From NCBI GenBank assembly GCA_016191785.1, contig JACPVJ010000172.1:1-64000 (forward strand): 64,000 bases of DNA, read 5' to 3'. The translations under genes were made by a program, and so were the position numbers. Source of the DNA: Myxococcales bacterium (lineage in GTDB: Bacteria > Myxococcota_A > Polyangia > Polyangiales > Polyangiaceae). The notes under the pieces are model-generated. The model saw only the letters and a list, made by a program, of their open reading frames with translations, was not told where the DNA came from and did no database searches. This document shows, piece by piece, positions 1 through 8,625 of this stretch. Every line of letters starts with the position of its first letter. The stretch's first letter is position 1.

Positions 1-312
1 CTCAGGCACCGTCACCGCCACCATCCTCACTCCCATCGCGAATTTGTGCACCACCTGCGGGCCTGGACTCCGACACGCCCAAGTGATCGAACACGCGTGC
101 CTTTATCGCTACTGTCCGGCCCGACTACCAATCAGGGGTGGCTCCTGATCCCGCCGCGCCCACGCTCGTGTCGTGCGAGCAGCGGCTCGGCAGACGATCG
201 GGTGCGCCGCTCGAGCTCGGGACTCGAAGCGCGAATGGCGAGCGCCCAGCGTGGTGCGCCACACTCCGGGACTTGCGGTCAGCGTGCAGCCAGAATACTC
301 ACCTGCCGCGCG
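1..312. other. Leader region without a supported gene
   Basis: No credible gene lies wholly here. A minus-strand ATG at 36 (with another at 24) opens a frame that leaves the left edge after about 12 codons. It could be the start of a divergent gene, but too little is visible to claim it. The plus strand holds the upstream region of glpA; frames crossing it have arginine/serine-rich compositions typical of shadow frames. Confidence 0.4.
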
Positions 313-1992
313 ATGCCTGTCCAAGACGCCTCTGACCGGCCCGATGTCGACCTGGTCGTGATCGGTGGCGGCGTGAACGGCACCGGGGTGGCGCGGGACG
401 CCGCGCTGCGCGGACTTCGCGTGGCGCTGTTCGAGCGCAACGACATCGCGTTCGGTGCCAGCGGCAACTCCAGCGGCATGATCCACGGTGGCCCGCGCTA
501 CCTCACCTACGACCCCGACGTGACGCACACCTCGTGCCTCGACTCGGGCCACATCCAGCGCGTCGCGCCGCACCTGCTGTTTCGCATCCCGTTCCTGGTG
601 CCGATCCACGCCGGCCGGCTCACGGCCAGCGCCGCCCTGACCGGCTACGACGCCTTCTTCGACCTGTACGACGAGTACCAGCCGCTCAAACACGGCAAGC
701 CCCACGTTCGGCTCACCCCCGACGAGCTGCGGCAGCTCGAGCCGGGGCTGGTGTCCGACGCGGTGGGGGGGGTCACCTTCGACGAGTGGGGCATCGACGG
801 CGCGCGGCTTTGCATCGGCAACGTGGTCGACGCCATCGAGCACGGCGCCCAGGTCCGAGTGCACACGACCATCACCGAGGTCACACGCAGGGAGGACGGT
901 CGCGTGACCGGTGTGCGCTACCGCGACCGCCTGACCGGCGCGACCGGGGCGGTCAGCTCGAGGGTCGTGGTCAACGCCACCGGTGCGTGGGCCCCGCTCA
1001 CCAGCGGGCTGGCCGGGCTCGAGCCCAAGGTGGCGCGCATCCGCCCCGGCAAGGGCATCCACGTGTTCCTCGATCGGCGCCTCACCAACTACGCCGTGGT
1101 GGCGACCGCCATCGACGGTCGCCAGGTGTTTCTCTTGCCGTGGCAGAACATGTCGGTGCTCGGCACGACCGACGACGACTACTACGGCGATCTGGACGAC
1201 GTGGTCGCCACCGGTGACGAGGTCCGATACCTGACTCAGGCGATCGAGCGGGTTTTTCCGGCGGTGAAGCGCGCGCGCGCCATCGGCACGTGGGGCGGCG
1301 TGCGCCCCACGCTCTACGCCTGGGGCCCGAACGAGGACAAGCTGAGCCGCGAGCACGAGGTCGTCGATCACGCTCAGCACGGCGCTGACGGCCTGTACTC
1401 GATGATCGGCGGCAAGCTGGCCAGCTATCGCATCTTCGCCGAAGAGATGACGGACGTGGTCGCGCAGCGGTTGGGGAACACATCGCGGTCCAAGACCCAC
1501 GTCTCGCCGCTGCCGGGCGGCGACGAGACCATCGACCCACTGTCGCTGACCGAGGGCGAGCGGGTCGATCCCATGGCCGCCTTGCGGCTCGAGTATCGCC
1601 ACGGCAGTCGCGCGCTTCGGGTCATGGAGCGCGTCGCCCGGAACCCGCGAGAAGCGCGGGTGGTCTGTGAGTGCGAGCCGGTGCTCGAAGCAGAGGTGCG
1701 CTACGTGGTCGAGCACGAGCTCGCGAGCTCGGTCGAAGACGTCTCGCGACGGACGCGTCTCGGGCTCGGAAGTTGCGGCGGCATGCGCTGTGCGGCCCGG
1801 TGCGGCGCCCTCGTCGCGCAGATGAAGGACCGCTCTCCCGAGTCGGGGCGACGGGACGCGCTGCGCTTCGTCGAGTGGACTCGCAAGCGCCGACTGGCGG
1901 CGGTGGGCCCCGAGCAAGCACGACAAGAGGCGCTGGCCCTGGCGCACCTGCGGGCCGAGATCGGCACCGAGCCGGGCGAGGACCCGTCGTGA
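313..1992 (+). CDS. glpA: Anaerobic-type glycerol-3-phosphate dehydrogenase subunit A (GlpA-like)
   Basis: FAD enzyme oxidising sn-glycerol-3-phosphate to dihydroxyacetone phosphate and passing electrons towards the quinone pool. The N-terminus has the dinucleotide-binding glycine motif GGGVNGTG at about residues 18-25 followed by a DAO-type FAD domain. The C-terminus has a BFD-like [2Fe-2S] region with cysteines in CEC and CGGMRC, which marks the GlpA type rather than GlpD. Start ATG 313 was chosen because family similarity begins a dozen residues later; the open frame reaches further upstream but reads as low-complexity Arg/Ser. About 559 aa, close to the family's usual 540-560. Its stop overlaps the next start by 4 bp (GTGA), so it is coupled to GlpB. 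No GlpC-like iron-sulfur anchor follows. Confidence 0.9.
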   Translation: MPVQDASDRPDVDLVVIGGGVNGTGVARDAALRGLRVALFERNDIAFGASGNSSGMIHGGPRYLTYDPDVTHTSCLDSGHIQRVAPHLLFRIPFLVPIHAGRLTASAALTGYDAFFDLYDEYQPLKHGKPHVRLTPDELRQLEPGLVSDAVGGVTFDEWGIDGARLCIGNVVDAIEHGAQVRVHTTITEVTRREDGRVTGVRYRDRLTGATGAVSSRVVVNATGAWAPLTSGLAGLEPKVARIRPGKGIHVFLDRRLTNYAVVATAIDGRQVFLLPWQNMSVLGTTDDDYYGDLDDVVATGDEVRYLTQAIERVFPAVKRARAIGTWGGVRPTLYAWGPNEDKLSREHEVVDHAQHGADGLYSMIGGKLASYRIFAEEMTDVVAQRLGNTSRSKTHVSPLPGGDETIDPLSLTEGERVDPMAALRLEYRHGSRALRVMERVARNPREARVVCECEPVLEAEVRYVVEHELASSVEDVSRRTRLGLGSCGGMRCAARCGALVAQMKDRSPESGRRDALRFVEWTRKRRLAAVGPEQARQEALALAHLRAEIGTEPGEDPS

Positions 1993-3104
1993 AGGTGGTC
2001 GTGGTCGGCGGCGGAGTCGCGGGCACCGCCGCGGCCTGGGCCGCGCGTCGCGCCGGCGCAGAGGTCGTGGTCGTCCACGATCGCGCGGGGGCGTCTGCCC
2101 TGGCCAGCGGCGCCGCGGATTGGGATCCTTGGGAAGCCGCGACGGGTAAGCACGCGCTCGACGCGGACGCGGCCCTGCTGGCGGCGGCGCTCGGCTACCT
2201 GACCGACCCGTGCGTGGTCTGCACTGCCTCGGGGGTGGTCCGGGCCGCCCACGGTCGCGATCGCGCGGTGCTCGACCTCGGGCCGCTGGCTGGCCGCCGA
2301 GTCGCCGTCGCCGACATCACGCGGGACGACTGGGACGCCGAGCTGATCGCCCGCGCGCTCGGTGCCAGTGCCTGGGCACGAACCACCGAGACTCGCTTCG
2401 TGCCCCGCGCCATCGGTTTTTCCGCGGCGGAATACGGTTCGAGCTGGGATCTGGCGGCGCGCTTCGACGACCCGGGCGAGCGCGAGGCGCTGACCACCGA
2501 GCTCACCAAGGCCCAGGGTGAGGTCGATGCCTGGCTGCTCGGACCGTGGCTGGGTACCGCGCCCGGCGTTGCCGAGGCGCTCGCCGACCGGGTCGGGCTG
2601 CCGCTGGGTGAGGCGCTTTCGCTACCCGGGGGCGCTGCCGGGGCGCGCTTCGAGTCAGCACGCGACACAGCCTTGGCACAGGCCGGCGTCGAGGCGCGAA
2701 ACGAAAAGGCGAGCGGGGTTCTGCACGGCGATCGCCAGCTCGAGGTAAAGCTCGAAGGTGGCGATCGCCTGGTCGCGGACCGCGTCGTGCTCGCGCTCGG
2801 CGGCTTGCTCGCCGGCGGGGTGCGGCTCGACGAGGCTCGAGCAGGCTTCGAGCTCTCGCTCGACGCGCCGGTGATGTTGCAGGTGGACGGCCAGAGCATC
2901 GACGCCGTCTCGACGCTGCACGGCGTCGACCTGGCGGCACACGGCGGGTCGTTCCTCGAGCGAGTTGGAATCGCGACCGAAGGCGCAGCGGCGTGCGGAG
3001 AGCCGTTGGTGTTCGTGGCTGGCGACGTGATGGCCGACCGGCCACGCACCTGGCTTCGAGCGTTGGTGAGCGGGCTTGCCGCCGGCCGGGCCGCGGGGCG
3101 GTGA
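1989..3104 (+). CDS. glpB: Glycerol-3-phosphate dehydrogenase subunit B (GlpB-like)
   Basis: Second flavoprotein-like subunit of the anaerobic glycerol-3-phosphate dehydrogenase. It starts at GTG 1989 inside the glpA stop, with a Rossmann glycine motif (VVVGGGVAGTAAAWAARRAG) within the first 25 residues. The C-terminus ends in a flavoprotein-like segment, VFVAGDVMADRPRTW followed by a small-residue helix. About 371 aa, somewhat shorter than E. coli GlpB. Position behind glpA and the GTGA overlap support the call as much as sequence does; a more general FAD-dependent oxidoreductase is the alternative. In E. coli the third gene is glpC, but here a prenyltransferase gene follows 4 bp later. Confidence 0.75.
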   Translation: MKVVVVGGGVAGTAAAWAARRAGAEVVVVHDRAGASALASGAADWDPWEAATGKHALDADAALLAAALGYLTDPCVVCTASGVVRAAHGRDRAVLDLGPLAGRRVAVADITRDDWDAELIARALGASAWARTTETRFVPRAIGFSAAEYGSSWDLAARFDDPGEREALTTELTKAQGEVDAWLLGPWLGTAPGVAEALADRVGLPLGEALSLPGGAAGARFESARDTALAQAGVEARNEKASGVLHGDRQLEVKLEGGDRLVADRVVLALGGLLAGGVRLDEARAGFELSLDAPVMLQVDGQSIDAVSTLHGVDLAAHGGSFLERVGIATEGAAACGEPLVFVAGDVMADRPRTWLRALVSGLAAGRAAGR

Positions 3105-3108
3105 CTCG

Positions 3109-4122
3109 GTGCCGCGGGGCGTGGGGCAAGTGCTCGTCGCAGGCCTGCGCTTTTTGAGCCAGGCGGTGCGCGGCCGAGCCGACCTCGGTGTGCCGCCGGG
3201 GGACTTCGTCCGCGCGCTGGTGATCGGTGTGCGCCCCCACTTCTTCGCGTTCCCGTGCGCCGCCTGCCTCGCGGGTGCGGCGGCCATGCCCGGTCGAGTC
3301 AGCGACGCGCGGGTCGCGATCGCCGCCGCGGCCGTGGGCCTGGCCTGGGGCGTCGGTCAGCTGCTCAATGATCTGGTCGACATAGAAGCCGACACCGTCG
3401 ACGCGCCCGATCGCCCCGCCGTCCGCGGGCTCTTGCCCGAAGGGCCGACCGTGCTCGTCGCCGCGCTGCTCGGCTCGTCGGTGGCAGCGGCCCTCGCGCT
3501 GGTGCACCCGGCCGGGTGGCTCTTGGCCCTCTCGGCCGCCTTGCTGATGCTGGCCTACGCGCCCGCCAAGGCGCTGCCCGTGCTCGGCAACCTGACCCAC
3601 GGCGCGCTGATGGCGTGGCTGGCGGTGATCGGCGCGGCGGTCTCGATGCCCTCGGTGCGATGGTTCGATCTGGCGTCGGTCGGCTGGCGGTCGTTCCTGT
3701 GCGTGGGCGCCCTGGCGGCGCTCTACTTGCAAGGCAACTACGAGAAGGATCGCGCGGGCGATGCTCGCGCCGGGTACCACACCCTCGCGACGCTCTTGGG
3801 TGTGCGCGGCAGCGCGGTCTTGCGCGTCCTGTTCGGCGCGCCGGTCTACTACTTCGGGTGGCGTCACGGCCTTTTGCCAAGCTCGGCGGGGCTGGGGCTC
3901 TGGGCGGTCTCGGCGGCGCTCGCGAGCGCGTCGGTCGCGCGCTCCCTGGCCGGGGGCGACGTTTCGAGCGCCCTGGCAGGCTACCGCTTCTGTGTCCACG
4001 CGACGGTCGTCGGCCTGATCGCGCTGGCGCTGCCGGTGCTCGGTCCGGCGGGGGGGCTCTCGCTGGTGGCCTTCGCGGTGCTCTTGATCGAGCTGGCGTT
4101 TTCTCGTACCGAAAACCCGTGA
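3109..4122 (+). CDS. UbiA-superfamily prenyltransferase, membrane-bound
   Basis: Polytopic membrane enzyme of the UbiA family, which transfers an isoprenyl chain to an acceptor such as a quinone precursor, heme, chlorophyllide or glyceryl phosphate. The first aspartate-rich motif is NDLVDIEADTVDAPDRP at about residues 87-103. The second is degenerate: YEKDRAGDARAG at about 211-222, still with acidic residues on the expected spacing. Several hydrophobic helices flank both. GTG 3109 lies 4 bp after the glpB stop and keeps a short N-terminus; an in-frame ATG at 3076 would overlap glpB. The acceptor cannot be read from sequence. Co-transcription with glpAB is the interesting clue. Confidence 0.8.
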   Translation: MPRGVGQVLVAGLRFLSQAVRGRADLGVPPGDFVRALVIGVRPHFFAFPCAACLAGAAAMPGRVSDARVAIAAAAVGLAWGVGQLLNDLVDIEADTVDAPDRPAVRGLLPEGPTVLVAALLGSSVAAALALVHPAGWLLALSAALLMLAYAPAKALPVLGNLTHGALMAWLAVIGAAVSMPSVRWFDLASVGWRSFLCVGALAALYLQGNYEKDRAGDARAGYHTLATLLGVRGSAVLRVLFGAPVYYFGWRHGLLPSSAGLGLWAVSAALASASVARSLAGGDVSSALAGYRFCVHATVVGLIALALPVLGPAGGLSLVAFAVLLIELAFSRTENP

Positions 4123-4129
4123 GGCAACC

Positions 4130-4843
4130 TTGACCGACCTCCCCATCGTCTATCGCCGCGCTCGCGCTTACATCCTGGCGGTCCCGGCCAAGACCCGCGA
4201 CCTCGCCGCGCTCTTGCCCGACCCGCGGCTTCGAGTCGTCGAGATCTGGCCCGGAACGGCGGTGCTCACCGCGGTGGCGTTCGACTACGAGGACACCAGC
4301 ATCGGGCCCTACCGCGAGGCGGCGCTGTCGATTCCGTGTCGCTGGGATCATCCGGCCCGCATCCCGCTTCTCCCGCTCGTCGCCGAGAAGCACCTGAAAG
4401 ACGTCGGCCACTGGGTGCAGCTCTTGCCGGTCACCACCCAGGTGGCCAACGACGCCGGCCGCAGCATCTGGGGCTACCCGAAGTACGTCGGGCGCATCGA
4501 CATCGAGCACGGCGCCACTCGGATGCGCTGTCAGGTGTTCGACGGTGACCAGCCGGTGTTCGGCTTCGAGATCGATCGCCCCGGGCCGTCGCGGCCCATG
4601 CAGTTTCCGGTGCGCACGTATTCGCGCCTCGGCGACGAGATCCACTTCACCGAAATCGACGTCGACGCCGTCGGCTCGCGCCGCTTCCGCGGCGCACGCG
4701 GCGCGCTCACGCTCGCCGACCACCCGCGCCTCGCGGGGCTGCCGCCGCCCGCGCGCCTCGGCAAGCGCGCCCTCGAGACCCGCTGGTTCGACGAGTACCG
4801 ACTGCGGCTCGACCGCGCGAGCACCAAGTACCGCATGCGCTGA
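4130..4843 (+). CDS. Acetoacetate decarboxylase-like protein
   Basis: Cytoplasmic 237-aa protein of the acetoacetate decarboxylase (ADC-like) fold. The signature is SIWGYPKYVGRI at about residues 112-123, matching the G-[YF]-P-K region where true ADC has its Schiff-base lysine. Only one lysine (about K118) is present where ADC usually has two, so it may be a lyase, hydratase or binding relative rather than a decarboxylase. The start is TTG 4130, preceded by GAGG at 4121-4124. The gene follows the prenyltransferase by 7 bp and looks like the last member of the operon. Confidence 0.72.
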   Translation: MTDLPIVYRRARAYILAVPAKTRDLAALLPDPRLRVVEIWPGTAVLTAVAFDYEDTSIGPYREAALSIPCRWDHPARIPLLPLVAEKHLKDVGHWVQLLPVTTQVANDAGRSIWGYPKYVGRIDIEHGATRMRCQVFDGDQPVFGFEIDRPGPSRPMQFPVRTYSRLGDEIHFTEIDVDAVGSRRFRGARGALTLADHPRLAGLPPPARLGKRALETRWFDEYRLRLDRASTKYRMR

Positions 4844-4885
4844 TGCTCAGGGCGCTCGACAGATCGCCATCGGCCCCAGGCACTT

Positions 4886-5043
4886 AGGCGCGCCAAGAGA
4901 TGAGGGTGCAACATCTTGAGCGCGACGCGCTCGTTGGTGAACCGGTGGCGCGCGGCCCACACCCGGCCCATGCCGCCTTCACCGAGGAGACCCTCGATCA
5001 CGTAGCGGTCCCCCACCACGTCACCGGCCGCGAGAGAGCTCAT
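4886..5043 (-). pseudogene. Decapitated Ser/Thr protein kinase fragment
   Basis: From a minus-strand ATG at 5043 the translation begins like a Pkn-family kinase: GDRYVIEGLLGEGGMGRVWA (glycine-rich loop), then the VALK lysine motif and HPHLLARL. Similarity stops after about 52 residues, and the frame runs on through antisense of the ADC-like gene. HRD, DFG and APE motifs are all absent, so no active kinase is possible. It occupies the gap between the glpAB operon and the next lipoprotein gene and marks an old deletion or insertion boundary. Confidence 0.75.
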
Positions 5044-5109
5044 GACGTCGGAGCCAAAGCTATCAGGGATCCACTGGCGCGACAGCGGCATCCCTGCCAG
5101 CATCGGCCC

Positions 5110-5973
5110 GTGACCTCCCGGCTGCTCCTGGCGCTGGCCGCGATGGGCGTCGCGTGCAACCGAAGCGGCGGTCCCGAAGACGCGGGGGCGGCGGCGCCCG
5201 CGCCGCCACTGCCCGAGCCGGCGTCCACGCCGGTGGCGCCCGCCGCGGGCATCCCGGTCGATCGTCCGGCACGGGTCGGCACGCTGGTCGTGAACGAGCG
5301 CTTCAGCGTCATGCACCCTTCCGAGTACTGCCTCGATGACGGCTTCGTGTATGCGGGCGCGCCGGCGCGGGTCGGCGCGGTCAACGTGTTCACGGCCGTG
5401 GCCGTGGCCCGACTCGCCGGGAAGACCGTCCTGGCGGTCGGCGCTCGAGAGCCGTCGCTGTTCGCGGCGCTCGACAAGCGCGGCCCCTGCGCATCGGACT
5501 ACGGCAGCGACCCCCGCGAGCTGCCGCAGATGCGCAGCGACTGGGTGAGCCCCGAGGGCGGCTTTCGGACGACCCGCCAGAGGCTCGAGAAACTCGCCGG
5601 GTTTCGCGCGCACAGCGTGAGCGAGATCAGCCTGGGGCGCGAGCTGGCTCGCGAGGGCGAGACCGTGGTCGTCGAGCTCGAGAACCCGTTCGCGGCCTCG
5701 CTCGACACGCTGGGCGCCGTTGCTCACTACGAAGGCGGACCGGGCAAACCCATGCCGCTGCGCGAGAAGCTCGCCTTGGCGCTCCCGCCGGGGGGGCGGC
5801 AGCGCCTCGAGCTTCGTGCCGAGATCGAGGCGGGCCCGGCCGGCGCGGCCACCGGAACACCGCGCGGCTGGTACCGGCTCGAGTCCGTCGAGCTCAGCGG
5901 GCGCGTGGGTCAGGTCGAGGTCGACGCCAGCATCTTCGTCGGCTCGAAGCGAACGCGGCGTGGTTCGCGATGA
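5110..5973 (+). CDS. Predicted lipoprotein, unknown function
   Basis: Start GTG 5110 gives a classic lipoprotein signal (VTSRLLLALAAMGVAC, lipidated Cys16). An Ala/Pro-rich linker and an approximately 230-aa globular region follow. The longer upstream open frame is antisense to a kinase fragment and was discounted. No family is recognised. The C-terminal half is rich in beta-type alternation and has long runs without cysteine. The stop overlaps the next ATG by 4 bp, so the lipoprotein and the following membrane protein are probably made together. Confidence 0.72.
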   Translation: MTSRLLLALAAMGVACNRSGGPEDAGAAAPAPPLPEPASTPVAPAAGIPVDRPARVGTLVVNERFSVMHPSEYCLDDGFVYAGAPARVGAVNVFTAVAVARLAGKTVLAVGAREPSLFAALDKRGPCASDYGSDPRELPQMRSDWVSPEGGFRTTRQRLEKLAGFRAHSVSEISLGRELAREGETVVVELENPFAASLDTLGAVAHYEGGPGKPMPLREKLALALPPGGRQRLELRAEIEAGPAGAATGTPRGWYRLESVELSGRVGQVEVDASIFVGSKRTRRGSR

Positions 5974-6677
5974 GCGCGGAGGCGATTTCTCCCTGGGGTG
6001 CGATCGGGCGCGCGCTCAGCTTTCGGCTGGGTGCCGAAGGGGTCGGGCGCCTGGGGACGAAGCACCTCGTCGCAGGTTTCGCTTGCACCTGGCTCGTCGG
6101 CATCGGTCGCTGGTGGGACGACCCTAGGGCCGGTCTGCTCCAGCACCTGGGCCTCGGATCGGTGATCTACGTGTTCGTGCTCGCCGCCTTGCTCTGGCTG
6201 GTGATCTGGCCGCTGGCGCCGGGCGTGGTTTCGTACCGCGCGGTGCTCACCTTCGTCAGCCTCACGTCGCCGCCAGCGATTCTCTACGCCATCCCGGTCG
6301 AGCGGTTCTTCTCACTGGCCACCGCCGGGCGGATCAACCTCTGGTTCCTCGCCGTGGTGGCGACCTGGCGCGTCGCGCTCTTGCTGCGGTTTCTGGCTTC
6401 GGTCCCGGGGGTGGGCATCGTCAAAGGAGTCATCGCCGCGCTCTTGCCGCTCACCGCCATCGTGACCGCGCTCACGGTGCTGAATCTCCACCGCGTTGTG
6501 TTCAGCATCATGGGTGGCATCGCCGACGCCGATCGGACGGCGCACGACGCTGCCTACGGGGTGCTCGTCATGCTGACGCTGCTCTCGACCACGCTCTTGC
6601 CCGTGCTGCTGGTGGGGTACGTGGCAGGCGTCGTCCACTCGTGGCTGCGACGCAAGGCGGCGCGCCACGGGCAGTGA
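5970..6677 (+). CDS. Polytopic inner-membrane protein, unknown family
   Basis: 235-aa protein with about five or six hydrophobic helices (roughly residues 35-50, 60-85, 88-112, 120-140, 150-172 and 200-228) and a basic C-terminus. Layout resembles small Yip1-type membrane proteins, but no diagnostic motif was seen, so it is left unnamed. The start ATG overlaps the upstream lipoprotein stop by 4 bp (ATGA). The next gene is convergent, its stop 4 bp away. Confidence 0.72.
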   Translation: MSAEAISPWGAIGRALSFRLGAEGVGRLGTKHLVAGFACTWLVGIGRWWDDPRAGLLQHLGLGSVIYVFVLAALLWLVIWPLAPGVVSYRAVLTFVSLTSPPAILYAIPVERFFSLATAGRINLWFLAVVATWRVALLLRFLASVPGVGIVKGVIAALLPLTAIVTALTVLNLHRVVFSIMGGIADADRTAHDAAYGVLVMLTLLSTTLLPVLLVGYVAGVVHSWLRRKAARHGQ

Positions 6678-6680
6678 GCC

Positions 6681-7460
6681 TCACTTCTTCTTGGCCACGC
6701 ACCCGATCGTGCCGTGTCCGCTGCCGTCGCTCTGGGTGTGCGCGCCGACGTAGATGGTCTTGCCGGCGTAGGCAGACAGATCGACCACCAAGTTCTTCTG
6801 CTCGGCATCGCAGGTCAGCTTCGCGATGTAGTTCAGGTTGTCCGCTGCCTTCAGGCCGGTCTTCTCCCAACCGTCACAGCGCTGGACGGGATCGCTGCCC
6901 ACCGCGGGGCCGGTGTTCGTCGCCAGGTAGTTCACGCCGCCCTTGGCGTTGAGACAAACCAAGACCGCCACCGGCGGGCTCGACGGGATGGGTATCGAAC
7001 CATCGTCGCAGTCTTCGCTGCCGTTGCGAGGCGTGTCGGTCCAGCAATCGGCGATCACGTACTTGGTGGGTGGGCACGCCGCGCACGGGCCACCGCAATC
7101 GACGCCGGTCTCACCGCAGTCTTGAGCGGCGTTGCTGCAGTGGTTCGAGCAGGCGCCGCCCGCGCCGCCGCTGCCACCCGACGCACCGCTGCTGCCGCCG
7201 CTGCCGCCGGTCGCGCCACCTCCGCCGGCGCTGCCGCCGCTGCCGCTGGCTCCGCCGCTGCCGGTCGGGCTGCACGCCGTGCACGCTCCGTAGGTGCCGT
7301 CGCCCTCGCAGACCTGCACGCCGACCAGGCCACCAGGACAGGCGCAGCTCGATTGCTCGCCGGGCACGCACTTGGCCGAGACCGGACCGTCGTCTTCCGA
7401 TGACGCGCAGGCCATCGCAAAGAGTGCGACCAGGCCCCACGTACTTCTGGGAAACAGCAT
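6681..7460 (-). CDS. Cysteine-rich lipoprotein with Gly/Ser linker
   Basis: From ATG 7460 the product has a signal peptide ending LFAMAC, a small cysteine-rich segment of the CxCPGGLxGxQxC type (common in myxobacterial exported proteins), a Gly/Ser linker of about 40 residues, then cysteine pairs (CSNHC, DCGETGVDCGGPCAAC) and a C-terminal domain of about 130 aa. The CGGPCxxC piece resembles adhesin/EGF-like knots. Function unknown; an extracellular surface-anchored binding protein is an inference from architecture only. Confidence 0.75.
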   Translation of the reverse strand: MLFPRSTWGLVALFAMACASSEDDGPVSAKCVPGEQSSCACPGGLVGVQVCEGDGTYGACTACSPTGSGGASGSGGSAGGGGATGGSGGSSGASGGSGGAGGACSNHCSNAAQDCGETGVDCGGPCAACPPTKYVIADCWTDTPRNGSEDCDDGSIPIPSSPPVAVLVCLNAKGGVNYLATNTGPAVGSDPVQRCDGWEKTGLKAADNLNYIAKLTCDAEQKNLVVDLSAYAGKTIYVGAHTQSDGSGHGTIGCVAKKK

Positions 7461-7512
7461 CCGTGCAGCATACTTCTCGCGACGGCCGAGCACCAGCCGA
7501 GGCGCCGGGCGC

Positions 7513-8097
7513 TCACCGCCAGCGCACGAGCGAACGGCAGTCGCCGTCGCCTTTCGACACGCAGCGGGTCAGGTGCACCGTCACGTCGAGGCAGCCCATG
7601 GCCTCGTACATGTGGACCTTGGCCAGATGATTGATCTGGCAGATGAGCGGGTGATGCCCGCGCCAGTCGCTGACGATGCCCTCGTGGCAGGTCGGCGTTT
7701 GTTCGACCACCTGCACGCGCCCCGAATCGTAGTTCATGCCCCAGAGCAGGTTGATGACCTTGGGGTAGCGGCGCGGCGAGATGAGCAGCGAAAAGGCGGC
7801 CTTTTGCACCCCGCGCATCATGCGGGCGATGGTCGCCTCGGCCGCCTCGTGGGTGAACCTCTCCAGGTCGGTGGGGGAGAGATCGGCGGTGAGCGTGTCC
7901 AAGAGCGAGTGCACGATCTCGATCGAGTACCAGTTCGACGCTAACACCCCGAGGGCCGGCCGCGACGGATCGAGCTCGTCGCTCAGCTCTGCGGGCAGGT
8001 GGCCGAAGGCGCGGGTCAGCGCCGGCTGCCCCGACCGGGCCTCGAACCAGACCAAGAATTCGCGGAATGCGTTGCCCTTGATCTTGCCCAATGCCAT
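7513..8097 (-). CDS. TIGR02265/DUF2378-like protein (myxobacterial family)
   Basis: 194-aa cytoplasmic protein beginning MALGKIKGNAFREFLVWFEA. Length, the LPAELSDEL segment and a central SNWYSIEIVHSLLD region fit the Myxococcales-restricted TIGR02265 family, whose function is unknown. The C-terminal half has conserved-looking Cys/His positions (TCHEGIVSDWRGHHP, CLDV, CVSKGDGDC), which also recall V4R-like ligand-binding domains. It is 39 bp downstream of the SRPBCC gene on the same strand and is probably in the same transcript. Confidence 0.55.
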   Translation of the reverse strand: MALGKIKGNAFREFLVWFEARSGQPALTRAFGHLPAELSDELDPSRPALGVLASNWYSIEIVHSLLDTLTADLSPTDLERFTHEAAEATIARMMRGVQKAAFSLLISPRRYPKVINLLWGMNYDSGRVQVVEQTPTCHEGIVSDWRGHHPLICQINHLAKVHMYEAMGCLDVTVHLTRCVSKGDGDCRSLVRWR

Positions 8098-8136
8098 CGA
8101 CGTCTCGGCTCGGCCGCCCCCGGGGGGCGGAGCCGG

Positions 8137-8625
8137 TCATTGTGAACTTCGAGGGCGTTCGAGGGAAGGCCCTGCCGCGTCAAACATCCGGCGGAGCTGT
8201 CGGTGGCGCCAGCGGAAGAGCGCGCCGACGACGACCCGCACCAGCGCGCCTGGGGCGCCGCGCGGCTCGACTCGAAGGCGATCGCGCACGCGGCAGCCGG
8301 TGGGGGTCGCTTCCACCCAGCGCTCGTGCTCCCAGACCCGCTGCAAGAGCGAGCTCGAGCGCTCGAGGAAGCGCCCGCGCTCTGCTTCCACCAGCTGCAG
8401 TCGATGGCGGTCGAACGGGACGATGCCGAGCGCCCACAATGTGGATGTGAGCGCCACTTCACCGGCCGGCACCTCGTCGAGCTGTCTGCCGTGCGCCGCT
8501 CGCGGCACGCTCATCCGGACCCAAGGACGGAGCTCGAGGTTGACGCCCTCCAGGGTCGAGACCTGCGCCCATACCTGCTCGGCAGGCGCGGAAAGCTCGG
8601 TGCTGAGCGTGAGCTCGAAGCTCAC
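8137..8625 (-). CDS. SRPBCC (START/Bet v1-like) domain protein
   Basis: 162-aa protein starting at GTG 8625, overlapping the upstream stop by 4 bp (GTGA). Its pattern is that of SRPBCC folds: initial strand FELTLSTELSAPAEQVW, a Trp-containing loop, strands with alternating hydrophobics, and a long amphipathic C-terminal helix (LFRWRHRQLRRMFD). Such proteins bind hydrophobic ligands or act as cyclases/chaperones. No catalytic residues can be assigned. The ORF containing it extends far upstream, but that part is antisense to the PEP-synthase-like gene. Confidence 0.75.
   Translation of the reverse strand: MSFELTLSTELSAPAEQVWAQVSTLEGVNLELRPWVRMSVPRAAHGRQLDEVPAGEVALTSTLWALGIVPFDRHRLQLVEAERGRFLERSSSLLQRVWEHERWVEATPTGCRVRDRLRVEPRGAPGALVRVVVGALFRWRHRQLRRMFDAAGPSLERPRSSQ

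Noticed and set aside
109-1947. Long minus-strand ORF opposite glpA
   Set aside because: Arg/His/Gly-rich composition without domains, exactly antisense to a clear GlpA frame; an effect of high GC3.
3109-4122. Reading the UbiA protein as proof of archaeal-type ether lipids
   Set aside because: The UbiA family is broad, and the genes beside it act on the sn-glycerol-3-phosphate isomer; kept only as a question.
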